From Romanomermis culicivorax (taxonomy: Eukaryota > Nematoda > Enoplea > Mermithida > Mermithidae): DNA of 64,000 bases. Positions within the stretch are counted from its first letter, which is position 1. Every line of letters starts with the position of its first letter. This document shows positions 1 to 21,500 of this stretch, piece after piece. Where the stretch lies: assembly GCA_963922205.1 (NCBI GenBank), contig CAWUHX010000274.1, positions 124,001-188,000 of the forward strand. Direction: 5' to 3'. Below the pieces are notes generated by a model. It worked only from the letters and a program-made list of their open reading frames with translations. It did not search any database and was not told the origin of the DNA. A program made the translations under genes and the position numbers.

Positions 1-517
1 AAACCGTAAAAATATGTATTTATGGCCCGAAGCGCCGAAAAAATTGACGTTTTTTGGCCGTTTTCATTAAAAATGATACATTTTTCACTTTTTTCCGTCC
101 ATAATTACGTAGATTCCTGTCTTTAGCCCATTTCAGTCATATGATCGACAAATCTCGAGAAGAATCACCATATGGCTAGCCATATAGCCGAAAATTTGTG
201 GGGTTGATCTGGCGTACCATTAAGTCATTTTCTCCTATGTCAGCTGGCATGTAAGTCGTTATTACCAGAGTAGTTTGTAAATGAATCCTTGAATCTTTAA
301 GCCTAAGACCTTTGTAATACTTCACCCCATATGCCGCCTATGATGTAGTCTGCTCTGTTGTTTAAACATATAAAATCGTTTAGAAGCGATTATTTCTCGC
401 TGCTTTGCAGTTTGAAATAATTTTAGACATTGATTAGCTTTTATGACGTTTAGTGGTATTTTTCTGCTATTATGGCATGATGATATCTGTTCTTCGTTCA
501 CATTTTTTAATTTTCAG
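1..517. repeat. Intronic/upstream DNA with palindromic ATGGCTAGCCAT-type repeat
   Basis: This is presumably intron upstream of the first visible Galpha-q exon. Around 163-195 it carries CCATATGGCTAGCCATAT, the same palindromic core found at about 4376-4400, 4773-4790 and 4822-4842 in intron sequence further on. The AT-rich stretch at 25-110 (with the segment CGAAGCGCCG) resembles the sequence beside those other copies. No coding exon was recognised here. Confidence 0.5.
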
Positions 518-9844
<9,327 letters not shown>

Positions 9845-11132
9845 ATCGGAAATAGTGCGAACAATGGATAATTCGAGCATTCACGACAATATTATTTCAA
9901 CGCGATAATTAACCATCATATCGGCGACTTTCGTGTATCTTACTCCTACCACCTGAAAAACGTTTATAAAAAGTAACACTTTTTCGGAACGATTTACAGC
10001 AGAATAAGACGTTGTGCCGAATTTTTCGGCCAAAAACAACAGAGCACTCTTAATCTGAATAGTGCTCGCTAAAATGCGCTTTTTATTTATTTTTCCATGG
10101 ATTTCTTGTATATTTATATCGACTCTGGAGTTTGTTTCCTCAGAAATCGAGAATTTTCGAAAAATTGGGATGCTATTCCAGGAGACTAAAAAATTTCTAG
10201 CTTTCTGATTTTCTCTAATCTTTGTTCTTTATAGTGAATATTCCTCTGAATTCGAACTTCTTATTCTGAGATACAAACGTGTAACTTCTAGTCTGGTTGC
10301 TTTCATCGGGCTATTTGTTGTGAAAAATTTTCTCAAAATAACTGCTTTTTCTGAAATTTTGAATGCAACGAGTAATTTGAGCGCATAAATATTCTGTAGA
10401 TTCACCTTGTTTACAAAAACTTTCTAGTCTTTTTGCAACTTTATTCATTTTTTGTACAATTTTTCTTCCTTTGTGTAGTGTTTTCGGTTCATTTCGGTCA
10501 TATAGTATATAAGCATTCTATTTGCGACAAAGAAAAATTTTCAGTGCTTTATTGTGACGAGTGTATTCTCCGGCCGAAATGTGTAAAATTTCACCCTTCC
10601 TCGGAAAGCAATTTTCTAAGTTTTTTCGTGTGCGCACTCACTTTTTTGCGCGTTTAGTTTGTTCTATTGTGAAACAATATATAGCGCGAGCAACATGTAC
10701 AAAAAAAGACGATTTTTCTAGAAATTTAGGATCGCGCTGCTTTTCCTCCTGCTGTTTTTTGTGTCTCTCTGTCTCATCACGCTCAGATTTATGAATATTT
10801 TTATATTTATTTTTACATGACAACGATATTTTTTCTTTTTTGCCGCGTCGTTGTTTTTTCGAATTTTACATTTATCATGAATCTGCTTACTGATTGTTTT
10901 AAATGATTATTTGTAAGCTCTAAATAGATTTCGTTGTGGACATTTGGTGTTAGTTTGTTCGAAGATAGTCATTATTTCCTGCTGATATATGCACAAAGGT
11001 GTGTGCTTCAGATGGCCCACAATGACTTAAAGTCCGTTAGCCAAGCTGCAGTTTTTAAATGCTTAAGGCCCATCTATGCTTTTTTGTCGATCTGTCGCCA
11101 GTAATTGCAACTATCAAAATCGAACGAATCCA
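9845..11132. other. 3' flank of Galpha-q, non-coding
   Basis: AT-rich sequence after the Galpha-q stop, probably holding the 3' UTR. Short open frames of 60-77 codons occur on both strands, but none shows a recognisable domain or convincing splice sites. I did not identify a confident polyadenylation site. Confidence 0.5.
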
Positions 11133-11136
11133 TTAA

Positions 11137-11355
11137 GGGTCGTTTATACTTGCCTTTTTCGACGGAACGGAACGGATGGCCAACAACTTGAAACGTTCAG
11201 CCTGAAAATCAAATTTCGATCGGAAAGGAACTGCAATTTTCTAGAGAATGACCGCCGGTAACCCCCAACCGAACGGAACGACAATTTCCTTTTCGTTCGG
11301 CAACGTTGTGTCGATTGCATTGCGTTCCGCCGAAAATGGCAAGTATAAATGACTC
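11137..11355. mobile_element. TTAA-flanked MITE with terminal inverted repeats
   Basis: The left end TTAA|GGGTCGTTTATACTTGCC (11133 onward) is mirrored by the right end, which reads GAGTCATTTATACTTGCC on the - strand before TTTA (11356-11359). The inverted repeat extends about 33 bp with about five mismatches. No coding capacity. TTAA target sites and GGG/CCC-type ends are typical of piggyBac-type elements (established knowledge); the assignment here is inference. Related ends occur at 30286, 30356, 30869, 60798 and 61836. Confidence 0.65.
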
Positions 11356-11359
11356 TTTA

Positions 11360-12834
11360 TTTTCTCTGGGAAGAAAAATCTCGACGAGTTCTACCCAGTG
11401 AAGTGTATTTTGCAAAAAAAATTGCGAAGTGCTGCACATATCTGCTATTTTGCAAGCGTTTTACTTTTCTTGCATCAAAGCTGGATTTAAAGCGCACAGT
11501 ACATACTTGTTGAACTTGTCGGGTATCTTTCGATCGGAAATTTCGATACCTACCTTGCGATTTATTACTCAAATTGTTCCAATACTTGAATAGCAAATCG
11601 CTTGCGTATGTTTTTTTAACGAAAAAGTATAAATAGGCCTTTATAGTAGAGTTAATTACTTGACTACCATTCAATATTTTTGCCATTTTCTGCTAAACCA
11701 CGGTCCAATTTCTGTCAGTTCAACGACAGTTAACTGCTGCACTAAAAATTTATTTACGACTGTACATTTGTTTCATTTTTCAATTCGTAAACAAGTTTAT
11801 TAAAAGCAGTTACAGTCTTTACTGTACTTGAATTCAGTCGGGAATACCGCAACACTAGGAGAGGCATCTTCATCGAACAGGTAATTTAATAAACAAGATA
11901 TAAAAATGGATAATTGTAGGGAATAAACGACAAAATTATGTGAAAATGGTCTTACGCACTGCCAACATCTCACGAATAGAAAAAGTAAATGAAAAAAATC
12001 TCTTCCACCTGTCGAAATGCCAATGCAAACAAAATGCTAAACTTCATTGAAGTACAAAAGAGCCGAATACTTGAAGTAAATCTGTCTCATTCATTTATTT
12101 GAAATGGAATGCAGCGCCATTTTCTTTAATTTTTCTTAAATTTGCTAGGGTAAAATTGAATTAAATTCGGAATGAAAAGCTATCGATATAAAAATTTTTT
12201 TTTGTGCAACACTTTTAAGATAGGGAAATTAATTAATTTATCAACATGATTCAGTTCAACTGAAAGTTCCTAGTTTTATTAGTTTCAACTCAAAACTCAT
12301 TAGAGGATTATCTAAATTTTTCCATACGTCACTCGTACAGTTTCACCATGCGCGAAATATTCATAGTGATATGTATTCCACTCAAATTGACGTGTCCAAT
12401 TTGTGATGTAATTGACTATTGTCAAGTTTGCTAAACACTTACATTTTCAATGACTTCCCGAAAATTTGGCTTTCTTCGGCCCCTGAAAAATCGTTCACAA
12501 GAATGCATAAGTTTCATGATACACTGCGACTCGATTTGACGGAAAACCACATTATTGTAGTGTGAATCCAACCCAAGTGTATGTATGTTGCCCAAAAAAA
12601 TATAGAAACTAGGAACTCTACTATTTTTTTTTATAGACAAAAATAGTTGAATTATCTTCAATATTTATTAGTTTTTGGTGAAACGGACTAGTGAGAATCA
12701 ATTCGGTAACTCTGTATCGGTGGTTATCACCACATTTCCAAGATTAATGTATTTTATTTTTATGCAACACATTTTATTAGTCCCAATAAATATAAGTAAT
12801 AATATCAATAATACTGCGATATGATCAAGAAACG
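11360..12834. other. AT-rich intergenic DNA, nothing recognised
   Basis: No domain-bearing frame, tRNA or clear repeat boundary was seen. Frames such as 11686-11357 (- strand) are short and have no family resemblance. Confidence 0.5.
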
Positions 12835-14105
12835 GAATACGAGGGGTCATTTGAAAAAAATCGTTGTATCACTTTAAAAAATCGTTATCACTTGAAAAAA
12901 TTCCTTACGTTCGAACGAGCGATTCCCAAATGAGTGAATTGCCGATTGAGCGATTCGCATGTGAGCTATTCCCTTAGGGGCGAATTCCTGCTTAGACGAT
13001 TTCCAGATGAGCGATTTAGAATAAGACTTTCTTCATATTTTTCTTATTCATCTTATATTTTTTCTTACAATGTACTTTTCTCTTTCGTTTTCTGTGTGTG
13101 TTGCTTGTGTGTTTGTTCATCTATGTTTTCGTCCTTTGTCTCTGCTTTCTTTCATTTTCGTTTTTCTTGTCAACTTTTTTCCTTGTTTGCTCAAAGAACA
13201 ATGCGTTACAAGTTGATAATGTTAGTAACCACAGTCTCCGGAATAATTCTTATACAGTTCGGTATTCTCTGTTTTCTATTTATTTATCTCCTTTGTGATT
13301 TTTTCTTCATCCTGATACCTTCCAATGGAAGTCAATGAAATAAAATCAAAAACTTATCTTTTCATTGAAAGGATGAGTTTTTTGATTTTATTTCTTTATC
13401 CTGTACTCTTTTTCTATTCTGCTCCTTTCTGTTTTTTGTTCTTTTGTTACATTTTTTCCTTTCTTGCTGCTCTCTCTATGCTGCTTTTTCTCTCTTGTCT
13501 CTTCTTTATATTTTCTTTTTTTTCCAACGCTTTTCTACCTATTTTCACTTATTCTGGATGCCTTCATCTTTGTTGGCGTTCTATTTCTCTTGATCTCTTG
13601 TTTCTTCCGGAATTCTTTTGTATATGTTTTTTTCATTAACATTTTCACGCCTACAGCGATGAAACACAAGCATGCCGAAAAGTACAAGCATCATATGAAA
13701 GATTACGGTTATTTAAGATGACAACTTGTATCAAAAGTAAAAAAGACGACAAGAAAAAAGAAAATGAAAGAAAGGAGAGACAAACGATGGAAACGTTAAA
13801 ATATACATAAAGAAAAACATAAGCATAACACGCAGAAAAAGAAAGAAAAAAAGAAAAACATACAAAGAAAAATGTAAGATGAAGAAGCAAAATATGAAGA
13901 AAGTGTTATTACATCCACGATCGTTCACCTGAGATCGCCCAATCGGGAATTCGTTTATTTAAAAATGTTCTCAATTAAGAACCGCTCACTTGCTAATAGA
14001 CCCCTTCGAACATGATGCACAACGTCTTTTCAAGATGCATGGCAAAAAAACAAGATGTGAGAGCTTTCCGATTTTCGACATTCTTTTCGAGATGATATTG
14101 AAAAA
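12835..14105. mobile_element. Non-autonomous inverted-repeat element, about 1.2 kb
   Basis: Two arms in inverted orientation: left about 12960-13190, right about 13735-13985. Each has repeated GAGCGATT-like segments at its outer part and a pyrimidine-rich (left) or purine-rich (right) inner part. Beyond the left arm, 12835-12900 (CGGAATACGAGGGG then TTGAAAAAA-type repeats) matches the reverse complement of about 24060-24145. The long open frames inside (12934-13338, 13325-13639) come from strand-biased T-rich sequence and are probably not genes. Confidence 0.5.
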
Positions 14106-14111
14106 AATGAA

Positions 14112-14228
14112 GATGGCATCTGGAACTGATTAATTTCATAATCTGTTTTTTGTTATTTTCTACCTGCTTAGAAACCTGAAGAAAAAACTTAAATTTGCAT
14201 ATTTTCTACAATGAATTTATGATGAAAA
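14112..14228. repeat. 117-bp direct repeat, left copy
   Basis: Nearly identical to 19096-19212 in the same orientation: both begin GATGGCATCTGGAA and end ATGATGAAAA. The two copies exactly bracket the decayed Gypsy element 14229-19095, like a target-site duplication of unusual length. Confidence 0.85.
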
Positions 14229-14236
14229 TGTTATGT

Positions 14237-16686
14237 TTATATCTCTGCTTAGATCCGAAGATGTCAGCAATATAACTCAAGTCCTATTGGCTTGTATCCA
14301 GCTGACTACTTTAGGTCACTCAAAGGAGCTTCCTATTAGCAATCCACTAAACACAGTGCAACAGTCCTTAAGCAGAAATAAACTCAACCTTCAGTCACTA
14401 ATAAGTAACTGGAATCCAACAGCTTGCACCTGAAAAACTACCAGAATACTCCAGAGAACCTTACCCAATAGTTCTCGTAAAAGTCGGGGATGTGAGACGC
14501 TGCTGCAGAAAAGTATATAGGCCCAATATAAAAGTCGATAAATAAACACCACTTGGCCGCCCTACTTTATTGGTATAACAGAACAATAACAAAGGATGAC
14601 GGACAGGCGGCTCGCACAAAATAAACATAAAATTATGAGAATGATCACCACGTATCACATATTGCCTTATAAAGGCAGTCATGCCCACGTAATGACGCCT
14701 TCTCACGATTTTCACAATTTGCATGGATGGGATGCCTGCTACCGTAAGTGCATCCCCAACATCCCTCGGGCCTTGAAACTGACCAACGGGAGGTGAAGAA
14801 GGAAACCGTGAGCAGGACTTTTACCTTTTACGGTGTAACCTACTACTGGATCCCAACTCCATAAAAGATTATGATCCGACCCCGAAGGGTGTACGGGTCA
14901 TAATCGTCATGACCTGACCCCGAAGGGTGTACGGGTCATGACAACCTCCAACGTCAAGTCTTTTACAAGGTTACCCAGGTCTGTCCACTAAGGTGCTGCA
15001 GCACAATTGATCATTGATCCAGCATCTGACGGATCGACGACTCTGCGCCGGCTTGACTTTCCTTGGCTCCGCCAGCGTGCCATGAGGCTCCTAGGTACCA
15101 TCCTCCACAGTCGATCATTTCGTCCCATTGAGTGATGTGGAGTGTCTTTGGTAGCAGGTCCATATATCCTGCATAATTGCGTTGTTATCATCCTTTCCCC
15201 CAGTGTACTGGGTGACATTTTTGAGTTTAAAAAATCTAAATAAAATAGACATCAAATCACATGAAAAACAACGAAAGTATTAAAATACGAGTAATTTGAA
15301 ATCAAGAATAAATGTGTGATGTACACATAAATGAATTTTAAAAGATCAACAGCAAATCAAAAAGTGTTTTGAAATTTGGATTTGAAAATTTATGAATTTT
15401 GAATGAAAAGTTAATGAAATTGAATGAAAATTTGAATTTTTGGCCAAAATTGTTGCGGTTAAATTACTGCTGTTGTCCACCGCCTTTAAACTGCTACTGT
15501 ATCCTGGTATCTGTGACCTTATTTTCAGCTTGGTTATGCCATTCTAGCTCCATAGCCTATTTTCCGGTGTACACTTCAACCTTTCAACATGAGCAGTTTT
15601 TTCTCTTCCATGAGTTCAAAATTCTATGTGATCCAGACTTCACTCCAAACATCGAGTTCCCTAAGCAACCATAGTTACTATGCAGAGTCCTATTGGTTTG
15701 ATGCGATCATCTGGTCACAAATGGGGTCATTGCTGCTTTGCAGGTATACCTGCAGTTACAGCTTGACTTACCATAAACATGAATAACTATCATTTAGATT
15801 TGACTCAAATCTGTATGGACATATACACATCACTTTCCACCATGAACAACTTCAATGGGGGGGAAAATTGTGATTGGTAGGTGCCATAGTCACAGAATTT
15901 GGTTGGCTAGTAAGACAATAAGGAGAATGCCACCTTTAGGGATACCCACACTCAATCCAAACTCTTACCACTCGACTGCAGTGTCTCTGTCCAACATTCT
16001 ATTGACAACTCCATGCCTCGGAATTCCCAAAATTGATTTTGATAGAACCCTTTCAGGTTCAATTTTGAAATGAGAAAATTTGAAACCAAGGGCTTTAAAC
16101 ATATAACACAAGGCAAATGGTTTGGTCAGTGACGAAATTTAAAGTTCTGGCATTTCTGCCATAACTCTGTAATTTCATCTTGACTATTCCATAGCATACT
16201 CTATCTAATACACTTCATTTCTCATTTGCCCTTTGGTCGCCCATTAAGCAGTATGAGCATGAAGTCATCATTCCCATAGCACCTAAAATGGACTGACTCT
16301 TCCCGCTTCAAAAATTCAGAAAAATAAACTCACCATCAGCATAGAAAAGACAATTTGATTTATTGCGGATATCCTGGCTGACTTACCTGATGTGCTCGTC
16401 CAATACAATTTCCTTGATGATCGAGCAAATTGTTCACTCGTTTTTCAATGTGGAAAAAATCTAAATTTCTAAAAATTTCTAATGACAACATTAAGGCAGT
16501 AAGACAATCTTGAAAAATTTGAGAGTTGAAAAAAAAAATGATTTTGAGTGCAGAAATATTTAAAAATTTGAACTGTAACAATACAAAAATAAAATTCAAA
16601 AATACTATGCAGCTGTGTCAACTGCATGAACTGCGGTACGGTGCTGTTCCTCCTTTCAGACGATTATGGCACCTTTGGCATTCATA
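14237..16686 (-). other. Decayed 3' half of Gypsy-4, no recognisable gene
   Basis: On the - strand this follows gag and should hold pol and the 3' LTR, but no conserved pro, RT or integrase motif is visible and open frames are short. Apart from the tandem palindromes at 14866-14942 it carries nothing I can name. It may be an internally deleted or non-autonomous element. Confidence 0.4.
14866..14942. repeat. Two tandem palindromic units in the 3' part of Gypsy-4
   Basis: The segment GACCCCGAAGGGTGTACGGG occurs twice, about 40 bp apart, each time followed by TCAT. Each unit is bounded by ATGA/TCAT arms so it can fold into a short hairpin. Position fits the LTR or 3' untranslated part of the element. 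Function unknown. Confidence 0.6.
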
Positions 16687-19086
16687 TCACCTTTCACCAT
16701 CAAACTTCCTTTTGAACATGAATACCTCATTGACCTTGAAGTGATTCATTTCCAAATCACAATTCTCAGTTCTTTCAAAAATCATCTGATCTCGTAACTT
16801 CTGAGGTTGTTTTACCATATTCAGGTGTTCAACTTCTTCTGTTTGAGTCCAGTTTGACTTGAAGTGAACTTCAAATTTACACTTTTCTTTCTCTAACAAT
16901 TCCCCATTCACATTCCTCACCTTCACTTTAACACTCTGTGGCATTTGATCCTGTACAATGATGCTATTTATCACCTCTGGCTTCTTCTTTTCACCTTTGT
17001 CTTCTTTCTCAGCTATCACATTTTCACCACAATTTGCTTTCAGATCTGTCCCTAAAGACGTGACTGATTGCTTCTGAGGCTCAGATGACAGCCTTGAAAT
17101 AGGACTGATGAAATTAAGCTTTTGACTCACAGGTAGTGATTGCTGCATATGCTGAATATTGAGCTTCTCTCCTCTGATACATTCCTGAAAATTTGTAGAC
17201 CATTGAGGTTTATCTTGATTTGCAGTATTTCCAAGGTATCTGACTTGATTAACTCTCTCAACATTTGCTGCATTACTACCTACAGTGTGTCTAGACTGTA
17301 TACCACAACCAAATCTACTGTCCCTACCATATTCATTTTCCCACTTTGTCTTTTGTCTGTTCCTGATAAAATTCAGGCTTCGACAGTCCGATGTATCATG
17401 GGAGTAATTCCTATGGTAATTACAGTATGGCTTCTTGACTTTTCTACCTTGTTGATTCAGGATTTTTCCCTCCTCAACAGTTGCAGTCAAGTCTTTTAAA
17501 GCTTGGCTGTTAGCTATAGTCCTTTCACACAAACTTTTGAAACTTTGCATCATCTTGGCAAGCAATATAGATATCTTCAGTATGAGGGATTCACTATTAG
17601 GCTCATCTAAGTTTATTCCTGATCGAGGAATATGCTTTCGAATCCCCTGTATAGCGGTATTCTCATTTGAAGTATCAGTTGTAGCTTTTTGTAGATCAGT
17701 TTTTCTTCGATTTTGCCTTTTTTAGGCGTAAATTGAAATGTTTCTGTCCACATTGGCTACACCTTCTTGCCTCTTCTCCTTTGCCACACTTGAAACATTC
17801 TTTCTTTCATAAATTCTGGAAGCAAGACTTTTCCGCTTCTCAATCTTATAAACTTCTTCTGCAAGATCATGCCAGCTTTCAAACTCATTACTTTGATCTT
17901 GCAACTCCATCTGTAACTCTTCTGAACTCTTATACATGAATGTCTCCATAATCAAGCCATTTCTAAACTCTTCTGACTCATTAGCATAAATGGCTTCTAC
18001 CAACTCACTAATTCTCATGAGGAATTGAACTGGATGTTCATCAGGTTTCATTTCAATATTAGCTAGTTTTCTCCTCTGCATCCCGATATTGTATCCTGGT
18101 GCATACACTTGAATGATTTTCTTTCTGGCAATACCGTAAGAAGTACAGTTTTTTATTATACTCTTTGGTACACCTTTGGATAGTCTTCGTAGTGCTGCAA
18201 TTTTGATCCTATCTGGGGTATTCAACAGAAATTCTCCTTCTAGCTCATTGAGAAAACTGACTACTTGTGGCTCTGTCATGTCATCAAGAAGTAACTTTGG
18301 TTCAACAGCTCTAGCTATATCTGAAACAGTAAGCTCAAATCCATCAAATGAGGAATCAGATCCATCAGAATCTGATATATCTCTTTTGATCTTCCTGGAT
18401 CTATGCTTTCTCTTTCTAGCTTTTTTGTTACTGACTTGATCACTGTCTGTTGCTGCATCACTTGTTTCATGAAAATTTTCTCTCACTGTATGACATTCAG
18501 CTTTTGGGCTGATTTGCCTTTTAGCTTGAGGTTTTTTCACAATAACAGTGGATGAAGCAGTATTAGACAATGCCATAACTTTTTGCACTGACTCATCTAC
18601 TCTGGACTGCTGCAACTTTTGGTCATCAGCAATTGCCTTTGCAGACGTCATTGGCAAATTTTCTGCCACACTCCTGCCTTGCAGATCACCTTGACTCATA
18701 ACTACTGATCTCAGATTTTCACCACTCACCATTGATTCCTGACATTTGTCGCCATTGATCTTGGACAATATAGCAAATAATGAATTGATCATCGATTGTA
18801 TCTTCTCCATATTTTGATCGATTTTCTGGCACCAATTGTAATCAAATCCATGGTAATTTGGCGAATTTCGATGGTGATAATAATCGTAATTTGATGGCAG
18901 TTGATCACAATAATCGACTGGAATCTTTGCCATAAATGGATGGGCAATATCGTAATTGATTCCAGAATTGGGCACATTTTTCTTACTTGGCATCTCAACT
19001 TCCCTTCTCTTTGAGAAACCTTCAGGCATATCAGAACTCTGGGTGACTCTGTGCTTTTCAATGATGCAAGTGTTAGAAGCCACCAC
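16687..19086 (-). pseudogene. Gag of Gypsy-4, interrupted by one in-frame stop
   Basis: Structural polyprotein of a Ty3/Gypsy element. Frame 19086-17722 and frame 17565-16687 are in the same register, and the interval between them is open except for one TAA at 17724-17722. The first part holds the capsid-like region (FLNELEGEF, YKSSEELQMEL, WHDLAEEVYKIEKR) that aligns with the Gypsy-1 gag. The second holds a zinc-knuckle variant YCNYHRNYSHDTSDC (C-x2-H-x4-H-x4-C). It starts right after the primer binding site, so the start Met at 19086 overlaps that site. The stop could be CAA changed to TAA. Confidence 0.8.
19072..19085 (-). other. Primer binding site of Gypsy-4
   Basis: On the - strand it reads TGGTGGCTTCTAAC, two bases after the octamer ACATAACA. 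The same arrangement (LTR end ..ACA, AG, TGGTGGCTT..) occurs at 36432 and 62459. The complementary tRNA would end GTTAGAAGCCACCA; I cannot name it. Confidence 0.8.
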
Positions 19087-19095
19087 TTGTTATGT

Positions 19096-19212
19096 GATGG
19101 CATCTGGAATTGATTAATTTCATAATCTGTTTTTTGTCATTTTCTACCTGCTTAGAAACCTGAAGAAAAAACTTAAATTTGCATATTTTCTACAATGAAT
19201 TTATGATGAAAA
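19096..19212. repeat. 117-bp direct repeat, right copy
   Basis: Partner of 14112-14228, differing at only a few positions. Similarity stops abruptly at 19212/14228 and at 19096/14112. Confidence 0.85.
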
Positions 19213-19689
19213 CTAACATTTTGTTGTTTTTCTAAGAAATCCCGAACTATAAAAAGTTTTACGAAAATTCATCGAGTCCATCGGATTCTCCGTAATAAAT
19301 AACCTTCTCAATTGTAACATATTCGGGAAAAATAAAGATCCCCCTTTTCCAGCATGCCCTTGCATAAAACTGCAAAAATGGTTGATGTTGCATTTTCATG
19401 TTCAGTTCTGTCAATTTTAGCGCTACATTTATAAACCATATTTACGACAAGAATTTTTTTAGTTTTTTATGAAAAAAGGAACTCAGAAATCAAAAATTTA
19501 AAGAGTTACCCGTCAACATTTTGCACATTTTAGTCTACAGTAGCCCAAATAGGTTTGGGCCGATTTCCAAAGTTTGCCAGCATAGAGAGCAATCATGCGA
19601 ACTTCTATGAGCCAAAAATAATGAAAATAAAGGTACTGTTTATTGAGCTATAGTGCTTCAAAGAATATCACCTCATCATGCATAACATT

Positions 19690-20345
19690 GTAATTTTGGT
19701 CAAAATGAATATTGGTACAAGCATACACGCACATTGGGTGGTCTATACGCCAAGCGGATTTCGGATGACCTTCGGCAGATTCTTGCTGACCCCCCAGCAG
19801 ATTCGATCAACCTGCATTGATAAGGAAGATGATGAAGGAAAATGAGAAAAATTGGAAAGATATCATTCAAATGACAATGAACGATCTTTCTAAACAAGGC
19901 ATCCTTGATGCCAAAGGAGTATTATTAAAAGTTTTTCTCCCACTTGGCAAATCTGCAAAATTATATGATGTGCTGTTTGGCTGATGAATACATAGAACCT
20001 TGTCTATGGACTCCTAAAATAATCAAAAGCATAATAAGTCGATTTTTACAACAGAATATTTAAATCACTTGAGTAGGGTTAACAGTTGGGGGAAAATTGG
20101 ACATTAGATGCCGATTCTACGCATGTTTTTACAACAGGACGTTGTCGCTAAAGTCCACAAAAGTCATTCAAAAAATCGAAGTTTCAGGTCAGTTGGTCCT
20201 GAAAAACAAGTTTTTGCAAAATATACTTGATTTTGAGAGCAAAAAACTAGGCAATGTTTGAGGGTCATTCTCAATGTGATATGTGTCGCAGAATTTTATG
20301 AGGAATCGAAAAATGTCTCTAGCGGTAAAGTTATCGGCGATGGTT
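19690..20345. repeat. Left arm of a large inverted duplication
   Basis: The reverse complement matches about 22645-23325 closely (for example GGCATCCTTGATGCCAAAGG here). Weaker similarity extends outward from about 19320 and to about 23720. The matching 65-codon frames at 19700-19897 (-) and 23106-23303 (+) arise from this duplication and show no known domain. Confidence 0.85.
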
Positions 20346-20939
20346 GGCCATTTTTCACATTTATTATTTCACATTGTATTTTTACTTGAATCCGTCCATT
20401 TATTCTATTTCTTTGATACATTTCCCAAATAGTGCGATTGATTCTTTCCCCAATCATTTATTTATATTAACTTTTCGTTTTTTGTTTTATGCAATGCGAT
20501 TTTTTTTCTCTCGTTAGTTTTTTTCGAACATAAACTAATATTAGGTGATCAAGTGCAAAGATGAATAAAGCAAAAACTAGCAGCTTTTGTCACTTGAGAA
20601 TAAGATTTGATTGAAAAATTTGTTCGTGATATTATATTTAGGAATCGCAAGTTAGAAGAGGTAATTAGTAAAGAAAAAATGCATGGTTTAATTCGGAATT
20701 TTTACTAATTTCTACATTTAAAACATACAAATCGCAGTTTTTACAACACAAACACAAATGAAAATCGAAAAATACTGCCAAAAAGCTAGTTTCGGTTTTC
20801 CAATTTTAATTTTCGGAGTTTCGTTTGTGGACTATTCTAATAACGTACAGCATCTAGACCCAATAAGTCACGCCTTGCAATGCTGAGTATGTCTCTAGTC
20901 ATGAAATTTCAACAATACGGAACACGACCAGAGGCACAC
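20346..20939. other. AT-rich spacer, nothing recognised
   Basis: Between the inverted-duplication arm and the CpG-rich island. No coding or repeat feature could be supported. Confidence 0.4.
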
Positions 20940-21500
20940 ACCCAGTATTGAAAAGGTGTCCGCGATGGACAATGAAAACCGATATCCTCAGTCCATGGCC
21001 ACTGTATTCGAAAATATGCAAATTAGACGAAACCACGATCCACACTTCGACGATGCATGTGAACCCGGTGATGCAGCAGTATCACCGAAGCGCGCATGCA
21101 CTGCGGAGCATGCATCCTCGTTCTAGACAGCTTTGTAATAGAGGACCATCGCCCAACAACCGAGAGTGAGCGTCGAGGCCTGTGATATGGTCTCGTCAAA
21201 ACGGAAGGAAAAACATATCACCATCACTGGACGCCGACTCCAGAGATACTCGAGCGTTATGGACGGACCACGATGAGCACGAACGAGGTGTGACATATTA
21301 CGCAATATGCGAATTTTCCTATACATCACGAACTGTTCGGGCTGATCGTAATCGAGGCGCACATAAAAATGGAGCGGAATGATAGATTTATGCGAAAGAT
21401 TCACTTTTTATACTAATCGCTGCGTGGCAAGTATCATGGCTGCCTCCAATCCGGTTGGCCGTTTAGACATAGGGGTCGCTGTTGTTCCATTCCATTGTTC
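20940..21500 (+). pseudogene. CpG-rich island with codon-like frames, unidentified
   Basis: Base composition is clearly richer in G+C and CpG than the surroundings. On the + strand a frame open from about 20960 to the TAG near 21124 has exon-like composition, and the same kind of sequence resumes after several stops. On the - strand 21404-21123 is open. No family was recognised. It may be an exon of an unknown gene, a decayed gene copy or part of a mobile element. Confidence 0.3.

Larger units (their letters stand above)
14229..19095 (-). mobile_element. Gypsy-4: decayed Ty3/Gypsy-like element, reverse strand
   Basis: Bounded by the 8-bp sequence TGTTATGT at 14229-14236 and at 19088-19095, i.e. 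ACATAACA in element orientation. At the 5' end this octamer is followed by AG and then the primer binding site (19085-19072). At the 3' end the octamer should be the end of the 3' LTR. Only gag is recognisable (19086-16687); no pro, RT, RNase H or integrase was found in 14237-16686. A normal 5' LTR is missing: only the terminal 8 nt remain before the 117-bp flanking repeat. Confidence 0.7.

Noticed and set aside
12934-13721. Hydrophobic membrane-protein genes from open frames at 12934-13338, 13325-13639 and 13464-13721
   Set aside because: Extreme T-rich strand bias gives Phe/Leu/Ser-rich frames in more than one register, and the reverse arm gives the mirror-image frames. No start context or splice support.
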